27,422 nucleotides of DNA, from NCBI RefSeq assembly GCF_004359215.1, contig NC_090610.1, positions 6,850,284 to 6,877,705 on the forward strand, given 5' to 3'. The notes below the pieces were generated by a model. It was not told the origin of the DNA. It saw nothing but the letters and a program-made list of their open reading frames with translations, and made no database searches. The stretch comes from Bremia lactucae (Eukaryota > Oomycota > Peronosporomycetes > Peronosporales > Peronosporaceae). Positions 18,181 through 27,098 of this stretch are shown here, piece by piece. Made by a program: the position numbers and the translations under genes. The number at the start of each line of letters is the position of its first letter. Position 1 is the first letter of the stretch.

Positions 18181-19080
18181 CTAGAAGCAAAGGACAGTCT
18201 TGATTTCTGTTCAATGCCAGCAGCATCGATTTGGACATATTGAGTGTTGCACCAGAGCCTTTGCAGTACTCCTCCACAATCTCAAAATGGGCTTGCAAGT
18301 TTGGTATCGATCCACCCAGAAGAGTCGAGTCATCCGCGAAGAACGCGCTTGTAATAGTGTGATTTGCGTTCGGACATCATCGTGAGACCTCAGCAGGTTG
18401 CCAAACGGCTCAATGTTTAAGATGAAGAGAAGCGCAGATAGCCGATCGCCTTGATTTACCACTTATGTTGAATATAGTGCAGACTGAATGTTTTGGTTGA
18501 TTAGCAGTGCCGTGAGTGACGGTGTACAGCAACTGAATCCACTGTGTATATCGCGAGCTCCATTTACTTTGAGCAATCTGAACATGTAGTGCCAATTGAC
18601 CCGATGAAACGCCGTTTCAAAGTCCAGGAAAAGTGTATACACTTCTTCATCCCGACTTGTAACGAGATCTTGCAGATCGGCGAGGAAGCAATGTGGTGGT
18701 GTATGGAACGGCCTTTGAGAAAGCCTTTTTGTTCTGAGTGGATAAAATTTGGTGTGACACTTTGTAGCCTGTACGTCAAAGATTTTGACAGGACCTTCAC
18801 ATCGACTTGCATTAGAGCGATGGGTCGGTAGTTTCCAGGCTCAGCTCGTGACCCTTTCTTGTGTAAGAGCACCACTGCCAACTTCGTTTGAGATTAAAGC
18901 AGCTTGCCATATCTAAGTCGATCGGCAAAGACGATGTGTATGCAGCCGCCAAACACTATTGGAGCCACCTGGTCGAAGCCAGCAGACTAACCGTCCATGC
19001 CGGGTGCTGACGACGATTTCATGTGCTTAATCGCACTTGCAAGGTATGATGGCGTCATTGGTGCGTCCAGAATTGTACGT
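18180..19080 (-). pseudogene. LINE reverse transcriptase domain (minus-strand copy), broken
   Basis: RT motifs in order on the minus strand: SSSAPGMDG near 19010; AVVLLHKKGSRAEPGNYRPI near 18880; IALMQVDVKVLSKSLTYRL; SEQKGFLKGRSIHHH near 18745; ETAFHRVNWHYMF near 18610-18570 in a shifted frame; NQGDRLSALLFIL near 18455-18420; FFADDSTLLGGS with FADD at 18340-18329; and GSGATLNMSKS near 18250. These cover fingers and palm, including both catalytic Asp positions of the FADD motif. The first Asp motif seems altered. Stops lie after MDG and elsewhere. Same family as the plus-strand copy but clearly diverged from it. Confidence 0.87.
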
Positions 19081-19790
19081 CGATATCGGTGACAAAGCAT
19101 GTGACTGAGTTGCGATGCTTGCGCTGCTTACAATCGTCGGGTGGAGGAGATCGCCTACGAGGGCTGTTATGATCCCTCATCTTAGACCCCCAGTATTCCA
19201 TGAAACGGAGAGAAGTATTGTGAGGGTTTGTCGAGATAACCCACTCGGTGTCTAGCAACGAGGGACTAGACCCCCCGCTATCATTACAACGATCCTATTA
19301 ACGTCCTCAAGTTGCAGTACCGAAGATGAAGAGGAATATAAATCATCAAGCTTTTGGAGAGTCTCCAAATCGTTAAGAAGGGGGCCATTGCACCTTTCTC
19401 CATTGCTGCAAGTAGAAATCCTAGATTTCAGAACGTAGGAGGAGTAGGAGGATATTAGGATGAATTAGGGGCGTGGGATGCACTGGAATCCACTCGACTG
19501 GTTCACCAGTGATATACCGGATCCAGTTATCGTTGGAGAAGATCGTCGGTGCTATGGACATGAGCATGAGCTCAAATGTGCCCAACGCCTTGGTCGCTCG
19601 AGACAGCCACTTGATGGAATTGGACGACGTCTACCATTTGGCACACACTTTGAAGATGTCACCACACTTAGATGGGACTTGCATCCCTATTATTATTGTT
19701 CACTTCTTGCAAAATGTGGTGTCTTCATTAGGCTGTGTCGCACACAGCACACGGTTTATGACATGCAGCTGGGCAAGTCTAGCGCCGTCT
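19080..19790 (-). pseudogene. LINE upstream segment, endonuclease not recognisable
   Basis: Between the ORF1-like frame and RT. Short minus-strand pieces such as LNDLETLQKLDDLYSSSSS near 19390-19330 look coding, but no endonuclease motif (GDLN or SDH type) can be found. Either deleted or too degraded. Confidence 0.4.
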
Positions 19791-20200
19791 TAGCCACTCG
19801 CTTCCATTTTCAGTGACAGCGCACTGTTGAAAGCGAGAGGTGACGCGACTGCCATCCTTGTGATGTTGTCAGGATTTGTCACTTTTTCGAGAAGAGTGCA
19901 CACTCCGTCGACCTGGGCGTCTGCAGCCGCAACGCGGTCAGGAAATATGCTGAGAAGGGCCGTGTTCTCGTCGTCTGGCATAGACTCAGCTACAGCTGGG
20001 ACCGGTGACGGCTTATATGCCTTCTTGACTGTCGTGTGGTGCTTCTCGAAGAAGAATGCAGACTCGGACGATGTCTTTAGTGCGTTGGGCTGCTTTGCAT
20101 TCACAGGACCCTTTGACGCCAAAACCCAAACTGATGGTTCGTAGTCAAGTCTTTCATTTCGAGCTTGACTTCTATCGTTTGGAGAGCCTGATAGTAATTG
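19790..20200 (-). pseudogene. LINE ORF1-like frame (minus-strand copy)
   Basis: Open over 20122-19790 (110 codons), and the same frame continues upstream to about 20230. Hydrophilic, Ala/Ser/Asp-rich, with PSPVPAVAESMPDDENTALL and a helical Ala-rich part (DRVAAADAQVDGVCTLLEKV). Located where ORF1 or the start of ORF2 should be relative to the RT. No named domain. It is the longest undamaged frame in this LINE copy. Confidence 0.4.
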
Positions 20201-20305
20201 GAGCTGAAAATACCATTCAACGGTTGTGCGACTGAAGAAGTGAACCTAAGCAGGACTTTGTGTTGGCCGCTGCGGGAAAATCGACACCACCTGCCAGTGA
20301 ATATG

Positions 20306-20752
20306 GTATCCATTTACAAAAGCAGCGAAGGATAAAAAGAATAAACGAATAGCGCATTAAATAACGCAAGCTGCTCGATAAATATTCTGCGGCGGGTGTT
20401 GGTACTTCGAAGATTCTAATATACGCATCGTGTCCCGTGCGCGGTGCAATGTACCTACATCATCTTGCGTGTGTTGTCAAGATGACATCGACATAATGTA
20501 TGTACCGAGCCTTAACAAAAGTACAGCGTCGTATTCTCCGATGCAACCAGATCATAGCGTAATGATCGTACAATTTACTCGTATTGATGACGGCAAGAAT
20601 ATGGCGAAAATAGTAATTCTACGACCCTCCAATCAAAGATTAATCAGAATTGAAGCATTGATGCTCGAAAGTCAAGAAGCAGCCCCCAGACGGGATTGAA
20701 CCACCGAACTTTCGCTTACGAAGCAAGTGCTCTACTACTGAGCTATTGAAGC
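20306..20752 (-). repeat. SINE-like unit A, right copy
   Basis: About 447 bp colinear with 6499-6943 from the GGTA near 20306 to the tRNA-Thr-like head. Dispersed substitutions and small indels show an old duplication. The block B found next to the other two copies is absent here, so unit A moves separately. Confidence 0.7.
20681..20752 (-). tRNA. tRNA-Thr(CGU)-like head, right copy (best preserved)
   Basis: 72 nt. The acceptor GCTTCAA against TGGGGGC pairs with G-U pairs and one mismatch. TAGCTCAGTAGTAGAG is a good A box, the anticodon loop TTCGTAA gives CGU, and GGTTCAATCCC is a good B box. There is no T4 terminator directly after it. The intact internal promoter could still recruit TFIIIC or pol III. 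Confidence 0.6.
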
Positions 20753-21171
20753 AGATAGTGGACGAGGGCCGAAGTGCTGGGCGGTGTCTCGGCATAATAT
20801 CCGAGCCACAACGCTGTTTTCGGCTGCAAATCTCACTTTTCCTCGGACTTTGATCTCTCAGTGACTTTGTGAGGGCGAGGCATGGACGAATCACTATGAC
20901 TTTTCGCGAAGTCATATCGACTTCACGCACTTGCAAGTCGAACCTTGTGTACATATACGGTGGCTGCGCATGCTGTACCGTGAAGCAATACAGATCGTGG
21001 ACCGACTCGGTGCATTAAATCTAATGCGAGGCTTGTCGTTCGCAAGCCTGCAGCGACTGCTTCCGTTCTTAGGGTGTAAAAGCGACACGCGAAAGTATTT
21101 GATCCCTTCGATCCCGATGTCAGCGCTTCTGTCCACCGTTTGGACACCATAACTATAAAAAAACAAATCCA
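20753..21171. other. Spacer without a recognised gene
   Basis: No convincing frame or RNA. A 15-bp stretch with TATAAAAAAAC near 21150 precedes the LINE fragment but has no clear role. Confidence 0.35.
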
Positions 21172-21870
21172 ATGAAGGTTTTCTCAACACGCGTCGATGA
21201 TAACCGAATCAAGGCTTTTGTAGAATACAGCAAGAACCTGCGCGAGATTTTTCTTTCGGTCTTCGAAGACTTGCAGTTCCGCCTTGTGTTCCGGCTGTTT
21301 CCAGTTCGCTCGCGCTTCTGGGTTTTGGAAGCGTCCCGTCTAGGTATCCGCATCTGTGTACGCGACGACTGCGAGTCGATCGAGACCGAGAAACACTTAT
21401 TCTTTGATTGTTTACTTGCTTCACAGCTCTGGTGTCACGTGATCGCGGTCGTTTCGCCACTCTTTGCCGCAAGGCCAGACTGGCTCGACATCGTTGGCGT
21501 CCGAGCTGCGCGTGCGAGACGAACGGGGGGGGCACACCGATGTCGTTCGCGACGCAGGGCACGTTCTTTGAGCTTCAACAATGCACGTGCTCTGGAGCAA
21601 CCACAACCGTTGGTGTTCGGACGGACGAAAACCCTTGCCTGTGACTCCAGCACTCGCGGTGGTATTCACGACCTTCGCGGCATATGTAAGGTTCTAATTG
21701 AGCAGGATTTACGACATCACAGAGCAGCTTGGCCTTTGTCAGATACTGCGGTCAATGTGCTCGCACTCAACATTTGGCGACTACGTCAGTTTTCGACCGA
21801 ATTCTATCCGTGTTCGCTCACGGACTCACCATTTCATCATATTAAAAGTCAGAGACGATATGTGCAATTT
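21172..21870 (+). pseudogene. Third LINE copy, zinc-binding tail only
   Basis: LQFRLVFRLFPVRSRF near 21271-21318 is followed by CVRDDCESIETEKHLFFDC (21355-21413) and LASQLW, the same zf-RVT block as in the other two copies. After a frameshift near 21520 the tail resumes as PALAVVFTTFAAYVRF near 21640-21695 and ends by about 21870. The 5' part (RT, endonuclease) is absent, which is typical of 5'-truncated LINE insertions. Confidence 0.8.
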
Positions 21871-22289
21871 GTGGGGGTTTCTCCTCTATTTTAACCGCCT
21901 CAAGCCACAATAGCTCACTTCCCATTTTCCAGCTCCGAAACACCCGACACCAGGTGTCCGCACTGCCTTCTTCTCATGTGACTCTTTCGGCCAACTTGGA
22001 CCAAGCCACGATCGCTCGCTTAACGCAAAGCTCCTCTCTGCGAACTGAATTGTCATTGACTGACTCTTTTGCCATCTTCCGAATGATCGAAATTTGAAAA
22101 ACAATTGCATCTGTACGAAAGAATATTGCGATTCAGACGAAGATCGATCGCGGACGTGAAAGAGCATCAAAACCCACGTCTAGGGCAGTATCGACAGAAG
22201 GCAAGACATGCCTGGTACTAGATTTATTTAAACATTTGTGCTTCAAAACGGTGTTTTGGCAGTTGTCGACATTTAAAAAAAATACCGAC
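21871..22289. other. Spacer without a recognised gene
   Basis: No frame with recognisable features. It may contain the degraded start of the polar frame that becomes visible after 22290. Confidence 0.3.
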
Positions 22290-22912
22290 GTCTGTCCAAA
22301 AGCACATGCAGCGTCGAAGGTAGACCGGATCCGGGGGGCATAAGCCCAGCGGAAAGCTTTGCAGAGAGCGCTGACGCGAATGATGGCAAGGACGAGGAAG
22401 CTGGTCGAGCTGATAAAGAGGTAGCAGCGGTTACCTCAGTGATCAACCACGATCGTGCTTAAGTGCTCCAAGCCGCGGGCCGTGATTGACGACGTTCACG
22501 GCGAGGACACCACGTCTAATCACAAGGACGACCGGAACAGCAACAGCAGTAACAGCGGTTAAGTTAGCGACAATGACGACAGCGACGACAATATATCAGC
22601 CGTTGCAGCAATGGGACCGACAATTGTAGCGACTCGGGCGATGGTAGCGTCAATAGAAACAGCAGAGAAAAAGGCTTAGACAGTAATGACAGCCAAGGTT
22701 GCCAGTCGCACACCGCGCACGGTGGGGTCAACGACCCTGCAGGCACTGGCAACGACACCTCCGGTAGTGACACTCATGGTGACGAGAGACTTAACACCGA
22801 CTTGGATCGCACCAGCATGCTCAACGGTGACCATTACACAACACAAAAGAGCCAGTCCTCTTCCCAAGCTCAACAAACATCACTTAGCTCACTCTTTAAG
22901 GTTGCAACATAA
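22290..22912 (+). pseudogene. Polar Asp/Asn/Ser/Gly-rich frame, broken
   Basis: Reading pieces joined by frame changes: PAESFAESADANDGKDEEAG near 22345-22405; an Asn/Ser/Asp-rich piece (DDRNSNSSNSG) near 22525-22560, then stop; and an open run from about 22617 to TAA at 22912, with SDTHGDERLNTDL and ending SSLFKVAT. The strong bias to D/N/S/G/T in one frame suggests a former disordered, acidic protein segment. It ends 36 bp before the Met of the ORF at 22949. The left copy retains only the last few codons (a LFEVGT-type end), so this upstream module is lost there. Confidence 0.4.
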
Positions 22913-22948
22913 ACAACTAACATTTTTGGTTTTGCATTGCTTTGTCCC

Positions 22949-23970
22949 ATGACAATTAAGCGTGAGGCACAGACTCTTAGCACCTTCCTCGACGATGAGG
23001 GAATGGTGCACTTTGAAAGTCACACTCTATCAGAGGATGAGGAGCAAGAGCGTCGCTCTTACACGCCTTCTCCTCCGGATGAACGTCGGGGGGCCCTGAA
23101 TCCGTTCCGAGAACGTGGTGCCGCTGATGTCTTAACTGCATTGAGCAGGACACAGGACCCTGAGTCTAATATTATTAGAATCCGCTCGATGAATCGGAAG
23201 AGTGGGCGTTCCTCAAAGAGGAACAAGCTCATCGTCGAGCTGCAGAGATAGCAAAAGCTAAACCTGATAGTGAATACAAATCCACTCCGCTTAGTGTGGA
23301 AGAGCGTCGCAAAGAGATCGCGAGTTACAGCTTGGCCATCTGGATCTCCAGTCCCACGGCGAGGGTGCCGGAGGAGCTCGCTGCTCGCAACGCTCTTAAT
23401 GAGCGATACCTTACGTCATAGGTAATCACTGGAAGTCAGTATCTGACGCGTCTGCGTGATCAAGCCCGTGGGGCTTCGGTGACCTCCTTGAGTGGAATTC
23501 CACTCGTTTTGTTTCCAAACGAAATAAGGAGTGAAAACGAATTTTCCTGGGTCCATCAGGCTCGCCGCCTCTGCAATATTTGAAATATTCGAGAGTCTGC
23601 GGATGTAGCTAATGTTCGTTTGGAACGAAAGCTTCGCTTCGATTTCGCCAAGCTTAAGGCCAAAGGCCAGTTACGTTCGGCATTTATACCACAAAACGAA
23701 GAAAGGCCTAGCCAATATTTCAGTGCTTCGGTTGACCGTGCAACCATGGATCGAAGCTGCATTGAGGCTATAAATCCACCTAATCCCACTTATAGTTGTG
23801 AAAAGCGTCGTTTTACGCAAGTTGACCCTGAGCTTGGCGCTCAAAAACGTCAACGGCGTACGGGCAATCTTGCCGAAGAGGTACCTCGAGCTCCCAAGAG
23901 TTTTCAGAAGAGGGGTACCCCAGCCACTTCACCAGATACCAATATTGGTCCTTACAACGATGTCCCTTGA
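22949..23970 (+). pseudogene. Conserved ORF antisense to pol, right copy
   Basis: Begins MTIKREAQTLSTFL at 22949 and parallels the minus-strand ORF at 4465-3533 along its length: the acidic N-terminus, ADVLTALSRTQDPESNI, YLTRLRDQARGASV and FAKLKAKGQLRSAFIPQNEE. Damage differs from the left copy: a frameshift near 23170, TAG near 23420, TGA near 23582 and a small deletion after ENE. The 3' end overlaps, on the opposite strand, the chromodomain of the neighbouring pol. Differences between copies are mostly conservative (D/E, S/T, K/R, I/L). Function unknown. Confidence 0.6.
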
Positions 23971-24010
23971 AAGTTTCTTTACGTGAAACTGAAGATTCCT
24001 CGCGCATCAA
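23813..24010 (-). pseudogene. Gypsy pol C-terminal chromodomain
   Basis: Minus-strand frame with YWYLVKWLGYPSSENSW followed by a helix-like LRQDCPYAVDVFERQ. The aromatic residues (Y, W, W) and the Y-L-V-K-W core are those of chromodomains at the end of chromovirus integrases, which bind methylated histone tails and guide insertion. The frame terminates at 23813. The corresponding segment is deleted from the left element copy. Confidence 0.85.
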
Positions 24011-24244
24011 GCAGCGTGAAAGGGCGCCGAAATCTCGACGGAAGCATTTGATGATCTAAAGCACTAGGTGCAACTTCTTCGTGAGAGCTCTTTTGAGGCA
24101 ATATAAAACCGTCTTTTGATACTGGAACGTCGGCAACCTCGTTTAGAGGGCCAGCTAGACATTTGGTGAGGATGCAGCAACCTGCGGCACGACCGCCTGT
24201 CTCGGCGCAAGCGCCTTTAAGTCCACGTGGGAAGGGTCCCGATA

Positions 24245-24600
24245 TGGCTTAAGCAAGCCAACGAAGAGCACTGGGTGTGTACGCATCTTGCTAGGAAGGT
24301 TTAGCGTGTAAGCTAGGCCTTTCTTGGCCACGACCGTAAATGGTCCAATAAAGCGCGGGCCTTGAAGACCGCGGAAATTAAGTTGGTAGGTAGATCTGTA
24401 GCGTCTAATAACACTCGGTGTCCGACCGCATAAGAATTCATACAGCTTCTGCCTTTAACATCTAATTGTTCTTTTTGTTTGTCTTAGGTATCAGTCATCG
24501 TGTCACGTACATGTCTTAAGACACTTAATCGCGTCGCGAGAAACTCGCTTACTTGTTTCGAATGGTAACAGGGCTAATATCAGCACGCCTATCGGCTAAT
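24245..24600 (-). pseudogene. Integrase C-terminal region of the inverted element, broken
   Basis: Counterpart of 2890-3290, with the DKQKEQ and LPTNL segments and a damaged HPVFYVGLLKPY motif (here shifted and altered near 24255-24290). Several frameshifts. It connects the minus-strand core to the linker and chromodomain. Confidence 0.7.
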
Positions 24601-24619
24601 TCTTCCCCTGACTCCTGAG

Positions 24620-25312
24620 CCACGCAGTGGTATCGTTAATGGAACGCGTGGGTGGGTGAGACCGTTGACATAGAACGGAATGTAGCCTGAAGAGGTATAG
24701 AAAGCGTTAATAAACGCAAATTCCACTACCGGGAATATTAAGCTCTAGCGCTTTGGTGTCTGAGCACACACACTGCGTAAAACGTCTTCAATGTCGCGAT
24801 TGACACGTTCCGTTTGACCATCGGTCTGCGGATGGTCCGCAGTGGACATATCCAATCTGGTGCCAAGCACTCGGAAAATTGATTTCCAGAATTTACCCGG
24901 GAAACGGGGATCCCGATCAGAGACAATTGGCACTGGCAAACCATGTTGTCGAAACACGCGATCGATAAACAGCTTAGCTGTACCCTCTCCATCAATGGAA
25001 TTAGGCACGGCCGCTAAGTGAGCCATTTTGCTCAAACGGCCAACAAAGACCACTATGCGGAGTTACTGGCTGAATCTTTTGGTAGACCGAAAACGAAATC
25101 CATACTAATGGACTCCTAGCAACCTATGGGTACGGGAAGGCTCGTCAGTGGCGCAGCAGCATGCGCCAAGGGTTAACCCGTTGGAAAGTTTCGCATGTGC
25201 GAACGTATGTAATGACCCATTTGTAAAGTTTGGGCCACCAATAAACTAACTTACAGAGTCGTAGGTCTTATCTCTACCGAGATGACCACCAAGGACAGTA
25301 TCGTGTGCTTCG
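24620..25312 (-). pseudogene. Integrase unit I1 (H2C2 + DDE core), inverted
   Basis: The H2C2 finger (25312-25110) has the same frameshift and TAG as all array units. The core is open over 25053-24745, with SDRDPRF and QTERVNRDIEDV; the segment holding the first catalytic Asp lies just upstream and a frameshift separates it. The codon before the core is TAG (Cys-stop-Glu-Ser), but the core Trp of GKFWK is intact. Closest in state to unit L4, which likewise abuts the element 3' end. Confidence 0.85.
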
Positions 25313-25324
25313 TAGAGGATTCAG

Positions 25325-25513
25325 TACTTCAAATAACAATAACGACCCGCGTGGGTGGGTGAGACCGTTGACATAAAACGGAGTGTAGCCTTTAGAGGCA
25401 TGGACAGCATTATCTTATCCAAATTTCACCAAGGGAGCACCTCTTTAGTGTCTGAGCACATACACTGAAAAAAACGTCTTCAATGACGCTATTGACACAT
25501 TCAGTTTGACCAT
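25325..25513 (-). pseudogene. Integrase unit I0, 3' tail, inverted
   Basis: End of a further minus-strand core, from the Glu motif to the GYTPFYVNG and Thr-His-Pro-Arg tail. It is cut at its 5' side exactly where the sequence folds back to plus orientation (25513/25524), and shows that the inverted element also had at least two tandem units. Confidence 0.8.
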
Positions 25514-25523
25514 CCGCAGACCG

Positions 25524-25731
25524 ATGGTCAAACTGAACGTGTCAATTGCGTCATTGAAGACGTTTTACGCAGTTTGTGTGTGCTCAGAGACCAAAGCGGC
25601 GCTCCCATTGGTGAAATTTGCGTTAGATATCGCTGTCCATGCCTCAAAAGGCTACACTCCGTTTTATGTCAACGGTCTCACCCACCCACGCGTTCCGTTA
25701 ACATTATTTAAAGTACTGAAATCTCTATGAG
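25524..25731 (+). pseudogene. Integrase unit R0, 3' tail
   Basis: Starts at the fold-back centre with the Glu motif (ERVNC-IEDVLR) and runs to the GYTPFYVNG tail. It is the mirror of unit I0. Confidence 0.8.
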
Positions 25732-26404
25732 GACATGATACTGTCCTTGGTGGTCATCTCGGTAGAGAAAAGACCTACGACTCTATAAGCCAGATTTATT
25801 GGTGGCCCAAACTTTACAAATGAGTCAGCACATACGTTCGTACATGCGAAACTTGCCAACGGTTAAACCCTCGGCACATGCTGCTGCACCACTGGCAAGT
25901 CTGCCCGTACCCACAGGGATTTTATTTTCGACCGACCGAAAGATTTGGCCGGTAACACCGGCATAGTGGTCTTTGTTGACCGATTGAGCGAAATGGCTCA
26001 CTTGGTGGCTGTGCTGGATACAATTGATGGTGAAGGTACAGCAACGCTGTTCATCGATCGCGTGTTTTGACAACATGGTTTGCCAGTGGCAATTGCCACT
26101 GATCTGGACCTCCGTTTCACGGGTAAATTCTAGAAATCGATTTTCCGAGTGCATGGCACCAGATTGGACATGTCCTCCGCGGACCATCCGCAGACCGATG
26201 GTCAAACTGAACTTGTCAATAGCGTCATTGAAGACGTTTTTTTTAGTGTATGTGCTCAGACACCAAAGAGGTGCTCCCATTGGTGATATTTGGGTTAGAT
26301 AATGCTGTCCATGCCTCTAAAGGCTACACTCTGTTTTATGTCAACGGTCTCACTCACCCACGCGTTTCGTTAACGTTTTTTGAAGTACTGAATTTTCTAT
26401 GAGG
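25732..26404 (+). pseudogene. Integrase unit R1 (H2C2 + DDE core), broken
   Basis: Zinc finger with the shared frameshift. A deletion of about 21 bp removes the junction before the core, so that ACAGGG runs straight into GGATTTTATTTTC near 25917. In the core, CGA to TGA (near 26067) and TGG to TAG (near 26130) are stops shared with R2; the TAG is also in L2 and L3. Confidence 0.85.
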
Positions 26405-27098
26405 CACATGATACTGTCCTTGGTGGTCATCTCGGTAGAGATAAGACCTACGACTCTGTAAGTTAGTTTATTGGTGGCCCAAACTTTACAAATGGGTCAT
26501 TACATACGTTCGCACATGCGAAACTTTCCAACGGGTTAACCCTCCCCCGGCACATGCTGCTGCACCACTGGCAAGTCTGCCCGTACCGACAGGGTGTTAG
26601 GAGTCCATTAGTATGGATTTTGTTTTCGGCCTACCGAAAGATTTGGCCGGTAACACCGGCATAGTGGTCTTTGTTGACCGATTGAGCGAAATGTCTCACT
26701 TGGCGGCTGTGCCGGATACAATTGATGGTGAAGGTACAGCAACGCTGTTCATCGATCGCGTGTTTTGACAACACGGTTTGCCAGTGGCAATTGCCACTGA
26801 TCGGGACCTCCGTTTCACGGGTAAATTCTAGAATCGGTTTTCCGAGTGCTTGGCACTAGATTGGACATGTCCTCCGCGGACCATCCGCAGACCGATGGTC
26901 AAACTGAATGTGTCAATCGCGTCATTGAAGACGTTTTACGCAGTGTGTGTGCTCAGATATTAAAGCGGTGCTCCTATTGGTGGAATTTGCGTTAGATAAC
27001 GCTGTCGATGCCTCTAAAGGCTACACTCCGTTTTATGTCAACGGTCTCACCCCACGCGTTCCGTTAACGTTATTTAAAGTACTGATTCCTCTATGAGG
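26405..27098 (+). pseudogene. Integrase unit R2 (H2C2 + DDE core), broken
   Basis: Core starts at 26613 (MDFVF). It carries TGA near 26765 and TAG near 26828 at the same codons as R1, plus a one-base loss just after the TAG. The tail has a few bases deleted near 27050 in the THPRV motif. Confidence 0.85.

Larger units (their letters stand above)
24630..26380. repeat. Diverged palindrome with 10-nt centre
   Basis: Left arm about 24630-25513 and right arm about 25524-26380 are reverse complements with substitutions and indels. The centre is CCGCAGACCG (25514-25523). At the centre, GACCAT and ATGGTC are parts of a short inverted repeat that exists in every integrase unit, so the inversion point coincides with an intrinsic hairpin. 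Confidence 0.8.

Noticed and set aside
19473..19816. Plus-strand ORFs of 106 and 112 codons
   Set aside because: They lie antisense to the minus-strand LINE segment, and neither has recognisable motifs.
21421..21669. Arg-rich minus-strand ORFs
   Set aside because: Antisense shadows of the LINE zinc-binding tail in a GC-rich stretch.
22564..22876. Minus-strand hydrophobic ORFs (Leu/Val/Ser-rich) suggesting a membrane protein
   Set aside because: They are the reverse strand of the Asp/Asn/Ser-rich frame; such codon bias automatically gives hydrophobic antisense translations.
24630..26380. CRISPR array or phage-type repeat
   Set aside because: Repeats are long, coding-derived and unevenly diverged, and the context (U6, LINEs, chromodomain) is eukaryotic.
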